Assembly (NCBI GenBank): GCA_964464685.1
Contig: CAYXGV010000001.1
Location: 1-52,673 of the forward strand
Direction of reading: 5' to 3'
DNA from: JABIBU01 sp964464685
Lineage (GTDB): Bacteria > Patescibacteriota > Patescibacteriia > Magasanikbacterales > UBA922
Length of the DNA: 52,673 nt
Shown here: piece after piece, positions 32,034 through 38,164 of the stretch
Position numbering within the stretch: position 1 is the first letter of the stretch
Layout of the letters: each line of letters starts with the position of its first letter
Notes under the pieces: model-generated
Database searches by the model: none
The model's input: only the letters and a program-made list of their open reading frames with translations
What the model was told of the DNA's origin: nothing
Program-made: the position numbers and the translations under genes

Positions 32034-33212
32034 TTATATTTTCCCAGCCAATTCCTCCACATTTCCTGGCTCAACCAAAATATCATTCTCAGAAACAATC
32101 TCCCTCACTCCACCAGTGTCGCTGGCGATCACTCGCAAACCATGTTCATGAGCCTCATGAATTACGGTTGGATTATTTTCTAGACAAGTTGATGGAAAAA
32201 TTAAAGTATCACAATTATTATAGATTTCTTCTAGATCTTTACCTTCCAAACGACCATAAACTTTTACATTATCTTTATTCCTCGCCCATTTTTCTACCTC
32301 ATCACGCAAAATACCATCACCGACTATATGAAGTTCAGCGTCATCCTGAGCGAAAGCTGAACGAAGTGAAGCTGGAGTCGAAGGATCCCCTTGTAATTGC
32401 ACTGATGAGGGGGATTCTTCCTGCCTGCCGGCAGGCACGGCGACTTCCACTCCGCTGTCGCTTCGTGTTCGCTCAGAATGACAGAATCTATCCCACGCCC
32501 GCATCAAAACCCGAATACCCTTGTGTTCAACCAAAGATCCAACAAATAAATACCTAGTATTAGTTCCCCCTTTAGAAGGGGGAATGGACACGGAGTGCCT
32601 AGGGGGTCCAATCACCCATTTTACACCAACAAAAAACCCTCTTTCTTCATAAAACTTCTTCAAAAACTCCGACGGCGAAATAACCTCGTCAACATTTCTA
32701 AATTTTTTCTTCATTAACCCTGAATAAATTTTCTGCATCAAATTATCATTCACGTGATTCCACGGCAAAACCCCACTCGGCTCCACCAACTGTACATCAT
32801 GCAAAAAATGTCTCCACCTCATAGACTTTTGACTTTTTGACTTTATAGACTTTTGACTAAATGTAATCCCCATCAGATTATGTGTCTCCACTATATCTGG
32901 CTTTTCTTCCATTAAAATTTTTTTAATAATTTTATTTTTTCCAAAAACATCAATCAAATGCCAAATTAATTTCAAAACAAAACTATGCTTAACTAGATCT
33001 TTATAATAAAAAATATTTGGAATATAAACATAATAAATCGTAATGCCAGCTTCAACTTTTTTTTCAATATCAGGTTTTTTATTTACCTTCGTGGTAATTA
33101 TAAAAACCTCATTACCTTTTTTTTGATAATCAAAAGCCCTAGTCTGAACAACTCTCTCAGCCCCACCAACTGCATTTTTACCATATAGATTGTTAATTAG
33201 GCACACTTTCAT
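32034..33212 (-). CDS. Family 4 glycosyltransferase with translated repeats, C-terminus possibly truncated
   Basis: 392 aa, GT-B fold. NNLYGKNAVGGAERVV marks the N-domain; FVGSLVEHKGIRVLMRAW, HIVGDG, VYGRL and VIHEAHEHGLRVIASDTGG mark the C-domain with its E-x7 region. Three repeat-derived segments stay in frame: FSQKSIKSKSQKSMR (32820-32861), PPRHSVSIPPSKGG (32564-32608) and about 49 residues with HSERTRSDSG and SAFAQDDAE (32338-32485). The protein stops at ELAGKI where word-repeat DNA begins, about 30 residues early. Activity is doubtful but the frame is fully open. Confidence 0.8.
   Translation of the reverse strand: MKVCLINNLYGKNAVGGAERVVQTRAFDYQKKGNEVFIITTKVNKKPDIEKKVEAGITIYYVYIPNIFYYKDLVKHSFVLKLIWHLIDVFGKNKIIKKILMEEKPDIVETHNLMGITFSQKSIKSKSQKSMRWRHFLHDVQLVEPSGVLPWNHVNDNLMQKIYSGLMKKKFRNVDEVISPSEFLKKFYEERGFFVGVKWVIGPPRHSVSIPPSKGGTNTRYLFVGSLVEHKGIRVLMRAWDRFCHSERTRSDSGVEVAVPAGRQEESPSSVQLQGDPSTPASLRSAFAQDDAELHIVGDGILRDEVEKWARNKDNVKVYGRLEGKDLEEIYNNCDTLIFPSTCLENNPTVIHEAHEHGLRVIASDTGGVREIVSENDILVEPGNVEELAGKI
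32338..32485 (-). repeat. 148-bp composite repeat inside the GT4 gene
   Basis: It contains TCATCCTGAGCGAAAGCTGA at one end, CGCTCAGAATGACAG at the other and the palindrome TGCCTGCCGGCAGGCA in between. It is translated in frame between RAWDRF and ELHIVGDG, splitting two conserved motifs. Confidence 0.75.
32564..32608 (-). repeat. TTCCCCCTTTAGAAGGGGG element inside the GT4 gene
   Basis: It carries a CCCCCT...AGGGGG palindrome and CTAGGGGG, related to 13081-13120. It encodes PPRHSVSIPPSKGG. Confidence 0.65.
32820..32861 (-). repeat. GACTTTTTGACTTTATAG word repeat inside the GT4 gene
   Basis: TAGACTTTTGACTTTTTGAC words encode KSIKSKSQKS. The same words fill 40928-41036 and 41384-41630. Confidence 0.7.
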
Positions 33213-33324
33213 CTTATTATCTGATATTTGTTATCTGAAACTTAGTATAGCCCAATATTACACCTATTTCAAGCCTATCCCCAGTTAATTCACATCTTCC
33301 TCACATTTCATGATTTTTTCCGTC

Positions 33325-33353
33325 TTGATTAAAAAATCCAAATAAGCTAATAT
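33325..33353 (+). promoter_or_regulatory. Promoter of dnaB, leaderless geometry
   Basis: TTGATT (33325-33330), 17 bp, TAATAT (33348-33353). The dnaB ATG at 33364 is 10 nt further, leaving 3-5 nt of leader at most. Confidence 0.6.
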
Positions 33354-33363
33354 ACCTACACTT

Positions 33364-34800
33364 ATGAATAATATTAATGAACTTCAAAAAATACCACCCC
33401 AGAACCTAGAGGCTGAAATGTCGCTACTGGGCTCTATTTTGATTGATAAGGATGCCATGATAAAAATTTATGATCAAGTAGATGCTGAAGATTTTTACAA
33501 AAATGCTCATGCCACTATCTTTGATACTGCCAATGAACTTTATAACAAGAATGAACCAGTCGATGTTCTTACTTTGGGCAATAGATTGGAAGAAAAAAAT
33601 TTATTAGAAAAAATTGGCGGAAGAAGTTATTTGACTAGCTTATCAAATACAGTTCCAACTTCTTCTCATATTGAACAGTATGCCAAAATTGTCCGTCGTA
33701 AATCCACTTTGCGCAAATTACTTTCCGCTGCAACTGAAATTACCAAATTGGGTTACAAAGAAGAAGCTGATGATGTTGAAGGTCTTTTGGATGAAGCCCA
33801 GCAACAATTGTATGGGGTGACTGAAAAACATCTCAAACAAACTTTTACGCCAATTAGAAATGTTTTGAGCGGAGCCTTTGAAAGAATTGATGAGCTTCAC
33901 AAAGAAAAAGGTAAATTACGTGGTGTTTCCACTGGTTTCAAACAATTAGATAATTTATTGGCCGGATTACAAAAATCTGACTTAATTATTTTGGCTGCCA
34001 GACCTTCGGTTGGTAAAACATCTTTGGCGTTAGATATCGCCCGTCACGCTGGTGTCAGAGGAAAAGTTCCAGTAGGATTATTTTCACTTGAAATGAGTAA
34101 GGAACAGTTGGTTGATCGTATGCTTTGTGCCGAAGCCAATGTAGATTTATGGAAAATGAGAACCGGCAACCTGTCTGATCGTCCAGATAGTCAAGATTTT
34201 CCTCGTATCGGCCATGCCATGGGAGTTTTGTCAGAAGCACCAATATATATTGATGACAGTCCGGGAAATAATGTGATGCAGATAAAAACCAAAGCCAGAC
34301 GATTACAGGCTGAGCATGGTTTGGGACTTATTATTGTGGACTATTTACAATTAATGGAATCACATAACAAACGTAATTCTGAAAACCGCGTTCAAGAAGT
34401 AGCTGAGATGAGTCGTAACTTAAAAAGCATTGCCCGTGAATTAAATGTTCCAGTCTTAGCCTTGTCACAGTTATCTCGTTCAGTTGAATCTCGAAAACCA
34501 TCTATACCAAAATTATCTGACTTGCGTGATTCTGGTTCTATTGAACAAGATGCCGATGTGGTTATGTTTATCTATAGAAAATCAGCCGATAGAAATTATC
34601 GCCGAGAAGATATACCACCAGATGAATTAAATATTGGTGAAATTCACGTAGCCAAACACAGAAATGGTCCGACTGGCATGGTAAAATTATTTTGGGAAGA
34701 ACAACGTGCCAGTTTTAAAAATTTAGAAACTAATTTTGGTAATAATACTCCCCCATCACCACCACCAGTTAACAAACCGCCTCAAATACCAAAATTTTAA
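33364..34800 (+). CDS. dnaB: Replicative DNA helicase
   Basis: 478 aa. The N-terminal DnaB domain (PPQNLEAEMSLLGSIL) and linker are followed by the RecA-like motor: AARPSVGKTSLALDIA (Walker A), FSLEMSKEQL, GLIIVDYLQLM (Walker B), LSQLSRSVESR and RDSGSIEQDAD with FIYR after it. It unwinds DNA at the fork. A proline-rich tail of ~25 residues ends the protein. It heads a plus-strand run with ybaB and recR. Confidence 0.95.
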   Translation: MNNINELQKIPPQNLEAEMSLLGSILIDKDAMIKIYDQVDAEDFYKNAHATIFDTANELYNKNEPVDVLTLGNRLEEKNLLEKIGGRSYLTSLSNTVPTSSHIEQYAKIVRRKSTLRKLLSAATEITKLGYKEEADDVEGLLDEAQQQLYGVTEKHLKQTFTPIRNVLSGAFERIDELHKEKGKLRGVSTGFKQLDNLLAGLQKSDLIILAARPSVGKTSLALDIARHAGVRGKVPVGLFSLEMSKEQLVDRMLCAEANVDLWKMRTGNLSDRPDSQDFPRIGHAMGVLSEAPIYIDDSPGNNVMQIKTKARRLQAEHGLGLIIVDYLQLMESHNKRNSENRVQEVAEMSRNLKSIARELNVPVLALSQLSRSVESRKPSIPKLSDLRDSGSIEQDADVVMFIYRKSADRNYRREDIPPDELNIGEIHVAKHRNGPTGMVKLFWEEQRASFKNLETNFGNNTPPSPPPVNKPPQIPKF

Positions 34801-34810
34801 AATAATTAAT

Positions 34811-34857
34811 AAAGCCTTTTAAGCTTTTCAAGCTTTTGAGGCATTTAAAGCCTTTTA
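34811..34857. repeat. AAGCCTTTTAAGC word palindrome
   Basis: AAAGCCTTTTAAGCTTTTCA and AAGCTTTTGAGGC words between dnaB and ybaB. The same word family flanks the gene at 45400 (45183-45255, 45349-45394). Confidence 0.65.
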
Positions 34858-34860
34858 TTT

Positions 34861-35157
34861 ATGTTCAACAAACTAAAGCAGTTCAAAGATATCCGTGGCC
34901 AAGCCAAAGAAATGCAAAATAAATTAGCCGAAGAAAGTGTCACCTGCGAAAGTAATGGCGTATCGCTTACTATGGATGGAAACCTAAAATTAACCAAAGT
35001 AAATGTTAACGTTGATTTATTAAATCCAGACAAAAAAGCTAAACTAGAAAAAGCCTTCCAAGATACTTACGAAGATGTCAGCAAAAAAATCCAACGTATT
35101 ATGGCTATGAAAATGAAAGAAATGGGTGGATTGCCAAATATACCTGGGTTGAACTAA
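34861..35157 (+). CDS. ybaB: YbaB/EbfC nucleoid-associated protein
   Basis: 98 aa, usual size. An N-terminal helical region (KQFKDIRGQAKEMQNKLAEE) leads to GVSLTMDGNLKLTKVNVN, the beta core, and a C-terminal helix with MKMKEMGGLPNIPG. It binds DNA as a dimer. The ybaB-recR order is conserved in bacteria, supporting both calls. Confidence 0.92.
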   Translation: MFNKLKQFKDIRGQAKEMQNKLAEESVTCESNGVSLTMDGNLKLTKVNVNVDLLNPDKKAKLEKAFQDTYEDVSKKIQRIMAMKMKEMGGLPNIPGLN

Positions 35158-35161
35158 AAAA

Positions 35162-35296
35162 GGTGATAAAATGATACGGATATGCGGATTACATGCGGAT
35201 GACGCGGATTATGCGGATGCAATTCACGTGTCAATTTATATAATCCGCATAATCCGCGTCATCCGCATAATCATCCGCGTCATCTGTATCATAATT
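35162..35296. repeat. Family A word-palindrome element, longest copy
   Basis: The left arm repeats GATGCGGAT/GCGGATTATGC words (35171-35219); the right arm repeats their reverse complement, AATCCGCATAATCCGCGTCA onward (35242-35292). The centre is CAATTCACGTGTCAATTT. The ends are ATGATACGGAT and ATCTGTATCAT. Arms of about 50 bp could fold into one large hairpin that reaches to within 6 nt of the recR ATG. Confidence 0.85.
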
Positions 35297-35301
35297 CAAT
35301 T

Positions 35302-35937
35302 ATGTACTCCAAACCAATCCAAAATCTAATCCAGGCTTTTTCAAACTTACCCTCGGTTGGCGAACGTACGGCCGAGCGGTTTGTTTTTTATTTACTAAAA
35401 TCCGGCAAAAAAGATGTGGCTGAATTAGATTTAGCTTTAAAAAATTTAATTGATGAAATAAAAAGCTGTGAAGTATGTTGGGATTTTACCCAGCACCATT
35501 CCGACTCAGACGAGAATAGTGCTGGGTTTACCGACACTTCCCCTTGTCCAATTTGTAGTAATAAAAAACGAGATCAATCAACTATCTGTGTAATTCAAGA
35601 ACCACAAAACCTACAGGCAATTGAAAAAACCAGCGAATATAACGGACTATACCATGTCTTGCGCGGAACCCTGAAACCTGGGGACGACTTAATACCAAGA
35701 TATTTAAAAATAAATGAACTCATAACCCGAATAAAAAAACCCGAAATTAAGGAAGTGATTTTGGCTCTCAATCCTGATCTAAATGGCGAAACTACCATGA
35801 TGTTTTTGGAAAACAAAATCAAAAACACTAACCCAAATATAAAAATCTCCCGCTTAGCCCGAGGACTAGCCATGGGCTCAGACTTGCAATATGCCGATGA
35901 AATAACTTTGGGAAGTGCTTTGAAAAATCGAATTTAA
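35302..35937 (+). CDS. recR: Recombination mediator RecR, insert in zinc finger
   Basis: 211 aa. The helix-hairpin-helix PSVGERTAERFVFYLL, C4 zinc finger (Cys56, Cys59, Cys82, Cys85) and Toprim domain (TICVIQEPQNLQAIEKT, ILALNPDLNGETT) are present. It works with RecF/RecO in RecA loading. The finger loop has 22 residues where about 8 are usual. The extra ~14 (HHSDSDENSAGFTD region) are encoded by a 40-bp palindrome. All four cysteines and the frame are kept. Confidence 0.93.
   Translation: MYSKPIQNLIQAFSNLPSVGERTAERFVFYLLKSGKKDVAELDLALKNLIDEIKSCEVCWDFTQHHSDSDENSAGFTDTSPCPICSNKKRDQSTICVIQEPQNLQAIEKTSEYNGLYHVLRGTLKPGDDLIPRYLKINELITRIKKPEIKEVILALNPDLNGETTMMFLENKIKNTNPNIKISRLARGLAMGSDLQYADEITLGSALKNRI
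35488..35527 (+). repeat. 40-bp palindrome inside recR
   Basis: ACCCAGCACCATTC (35488-35501) pairs with GAATAGTGCTGGGT (35514-35527) at 13 of 14 positions around a 12-nt loop. It lies exactly in the zinc-finger loop. Confidence 0.85.
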
Positions 35938-35938
35938 T

Positions 35939-36013
35939 ATGATTTTAAAAACTCGTCAGTGGGATATTTTTCCCGAAAACATGCGCCAAAAAAGTAAAAA
36001 CAAAGCGATATAG
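35939..36013 (+). pseudogene. 24-aa frame after recR, possibly a gene remnant
   Basis: MILKTRQWDIFPENMRQKSK is followed by a few residues and TAG. In another frame EIDFDLLLKK continues to a TAA at 36043. The start lies 1 nt after the recR stop. This could be the end of a decayed gene or a coupled small peptide. No homolog recognised. Confidence 0.25.
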
Positions 36014-36052
36014 AAATAGATTTTGATCTCTTGCTTAAAAAATAAACCACAC

Positions 36053-36076
36053 AAAACCCGCCAAAAGGCGGGTTTT
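36053..36076. terminator. Bidirectional terminator between recR and rplU
   Basis: AAAACCCGCC (36053-36062), AAAA loop, GGCGGGTTTT (36067-36076). Perfect 10-bp stem with T-tract on either strand, between convergent genes. Confidence 0.85.
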
Positions 36077-36115
36077 ATAATCTGTGTAATCTTTCAATAA
36101 TCTGTGAAATCAATG

Positions 36116-36427
36116 CTAGACTTTCTTAATCTTAATCTTGGTCTTATGTTGTCTATGTCCATGAACTCTTTTGTATCTAACTTTGCGTTTGAATTTTACT
36201 ACACGAATTTTTTTATCGCGAGTTTGTTCTTCAACTAAAGCAGAAATACTAACACCATCTAAATAAGGTGTACCAATTTTAACATCAGTACCATCTTCTT
36301 TAGCCAAAAGAAGAACCTTTTCAAAGACAACGTCTTTACCTACTTCAACCTCAAGTTTTTCTATTTTTAAAGTATCACCGGTTTTGATCAAATATTGTTT
36401 TCCGCCGGTTTCTATAACTGCAAACAT
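36116..36427 (-). CDS. rplU: 50S ribosomal protein bL21
   Basis: 103 aa, full length. FAVIETGGKQYLIKTGDTL at the start and the basic KFKRKVRYKRVHGHRQHKT tail are diagnostic. It binds 23S rRNA in the large subunit. rpmA, its usual partner, does not follow. A consensus promoter and a ~75-nt leader with a stem-loop precede it. Confidence 0.97.
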   Translation of the reverse strand: MFAVIETGGKQYLIKTGDTLKIEKLEVEVGKDVVFEKVLLLAKEDGTDVKIGTPYLDGVSISALVEEQTRDKKIRVVKFKRKVRYKRVHGHRQHKTKIKIKKV

Positions 36428-36469
36428 ATATTAAAGTAATTAGTAATAAGTAAATAATAATTTAATGCT

Positions 36470-36498
36470 TGGTTTGGGAGGGAAACTGCCCTAAACCA
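36470..36498 (-). promoter_or_regulatory. Stem-loop in the rplU leader
   Basis: On the minus strand TGGTTT-A-GGG (36498-36489) pairs with CCC-AAACCA (36478-36470) across a 10-nt loop. It sits about 42 nt before the start codon. The position suits autoregulation by L21, as in known L21 leaders. Confidence 0.45.
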
Positions 36499-36509
36499 GA
36501 AGTAGCAAC

Positions 36510-36538
36510 ATTATATAATATAATCTTTTTTTTGTCAA
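36510..36538 (-). promoter_or_regulatory. Consensus promoter of rplU
   Basis: TTGACA (36538-36533), 17 bp, TATAAT (36515-36510): a perfect sigma-70 match. Confidence 0.8.
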
Positions 36539-36540
36539 GA

Positions 36541-36624
36541 GCACTAAACACAACTCACGACCCACACAACACGACACAACCTGCTAAAAAGTATTATGTG
36601 TTATGTGTATCGTGTGTCGTGAAC
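36541..36624. repeat. CACGACCCACACAACACG word palindrome
   Basis: Left arm CACGACCCACACAACACGAC, right arm GTGTATCGTGTGTCGTGAAC. It fills most of the gap between DUF192 and the rplU promoter. Confidence 0.7.
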
Positions 36625-36641
36625 ATTTTAAATACATTAAA

Positions 36642-37109
36642 TTACTGAATTACTTCCAACCTATCCCCAATCTTAACCCCACTCTTTTCTACCCACCCAG
36701 CGGGAAACTCCAAAACTAGATTAGCGTCAACTCTAGAATAATAGCGTTTTAAATTGGCTTCAGACACTGCCAGATCAAGCGGTACACGAGGGGCGATATC
36801 TACTACTTCAGCCCCACTCAGCCAAACAATATCAATAGAAAATTCCATATCACGCATAACAATCGCATGTTTGGCAAAACTATTAAAAACAAAAATCATA
36901 CCGTCATAGTCACCCAAACTTTCTCTACCCCCCAGGCCTTTTATAAGATGATAAGAATCTTTGGCTACCAAAACTTTTAAATTTTGTCCAGCTAAAATAA
37001 CCTCAGCTTCTGGCCAATGTAATGAATATATTTTTAAACTAAAAAAAGACAGGATTATCAAAGCTATAACAATCCAATGCCAACTTTGAATTTTTTTATC
37101 TTCATCCAT
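36642..37109 (-). CDS. DUF192 membrane-anchored protein
   Basis: 155 aa. One N-terminal membrane helix (~11-27) precedes the DUF192 domain: VLVAKDSYHLIKGLGGRESLG, DGMIFVF, MRDMEFSIDIVWL and VLEFPAGWVEKSGVKIGD. Function of the family is unknown. One base separates it from the WecA-like gene, so they are cotranscribed. Confidence 0.85.
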   Translation of the reverse strand: MDEDKKIQSWHWIVIALIILSFFSLKIYSLHWPEAEVILAGQNLKVLVAKDSYHLIKGLGGRESLGDYDGMIFVFNSFAKHAIVMRDMEFSIDIVWLSGAEVVDIAPRVPLDLAVSEANLKRYYSRVDANLVLEFPAGWVEKSGVKIGDRLEVIQ

Positions 37110-37110
37110 A

Positions 37111-38163
37111 TTATTTATTTCGCCTAGAAAAATAAAGTCCCACCAACATCATCAAAACAAATAAAAACAATAAAGCAATCAATTTTTGACTACTCTGCAA
37201 AAACAGAGTGCTCACACCAAACAAAAACGCAATTGTATAAAATAAAAGTACCGCCTGTTTTTGGGAAAAACCAGATTGGAGTAAACGAAAATGCAGATGT
37301 TCGCTATCCCCCTCATAAATTGGCTTACCTTTTTTTATTCTTTCAAATACAACTCTTACTAGATCCATTATGGGCAAACCTAATACTAATAGAGTCGTGG
37401 CTATTTTACCTCCAGATATAACGGCCAGACCTCCCAACATAAAACCCAAAAACAAACTTCCTCCCTCTCCCAAAAATATTTTAGCTGGATACCAATTCCA
37501 AACCAAAAAACCAAAGCAAGCCCCAGCAAAAACAAACGACAATAAGGCCACGTCCGGTTGTAACCACTTATCTTGTAAACTCAAAAAACCAATCATCAAA
37601 GTACCTATCAAAACCACACCTGTGACTAAACCATCCAACCCATCTAACAGCTTGGTAGTGAACATCATGACCATAAGCCAAATAAAAACCACCAAATCTG
37701 CCAACCAAAACCAATCACCCCAACTACTTATATTTAATTTAAAAATATTAAGATTAATAACCCCACCAATTGGATTGGTAATAATACCTGGACCAACTCC
37801 AAATGCAAGAACTACCAAAGCTGCCAAAATTGGAGCCACAATCTGCTGTTTGGCCTGCAAATGATATTTATCATCCAAAAAACCCCCCACCATCAAAATA
37901 AAACCCCCGATAAAAAATCCCAACAAATGATTCAAGCTCACATCTGTCTCCAGATGATCAGTAAAAAAAAGAATTAAAAAAATGATTGAAAAAAAACTGA
38001 CAAATATTGCCAATCCTCCCCCCAGGGGAATTCTTTTTTTATGAATTTTTCTTTTTTCTAATTTTGGTTCATCTACAACTTTATATCGTTGCATGATCCA
38101 TTTTATAACCAAAGTTAATACTAAGCACAGAACAAATGTCAAAAAAAAATACAAAAAATACAT
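37111..38163 (-). CDS. Undecaprenyl-phosphate sugar-1-P transferase, WecA/TagO type
   Basis: 350 aa, about ten membrane helices. Catalytic loops: GGFLDDKYHL (Asp-Asp), LLDGLDGLVTGV, KIFLGEGGSLFLG and EHLHFRLL in the last large cytoplasmic loop. It starts lipid-linked polymer synthesis by transferring a HexNAc-1-phosphate to undecaprenyl phosphate, and so primes the surface glycan made by the glycosyltransferases in this window. It is preceded by the Clp-like ATPase with a 1-bp gap. Confidence 0.9.
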   Translation of the reverse strand: MYFLYFFLTFVLCLVLTLVIKWIMQRYKVVDEPKLEKRKIHKKRIPLGGGLAIFVSFFSIIFLILFFTDHLETDVSLNHLLGFFIGGFILMVGGFLDDKYHLQAKQQIVAPILAALVVLAFGVGPGIITNPIGGVINLNIFKLNISSWGDWFWLADLVVFIWLMVMMFTTKLLDGLDGLVTGVVLIGTLMIGFLSLQDKWLQPDVALLSFVFAGACFGFLVWNWYPAKIFLGEGGSLFLGFMLGGLAVISGGKIATTLLVLGLPIMDLVRVVFERIKKGKPIYEGDSEHLHFRLLQSGFSQKQAVLLFYTIAFLFGVSTLFLQSSQKLIALLFLFVLMMLVGLYFSRRNK

Positions 38164-38164
38164 A

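Noticed and set aside
31913..32557. 214-aa plus-strand frame
   Set aside because: It translates the compound palindrome and the antisense of the GT4 gene with its repeat; composition is not protein-like.
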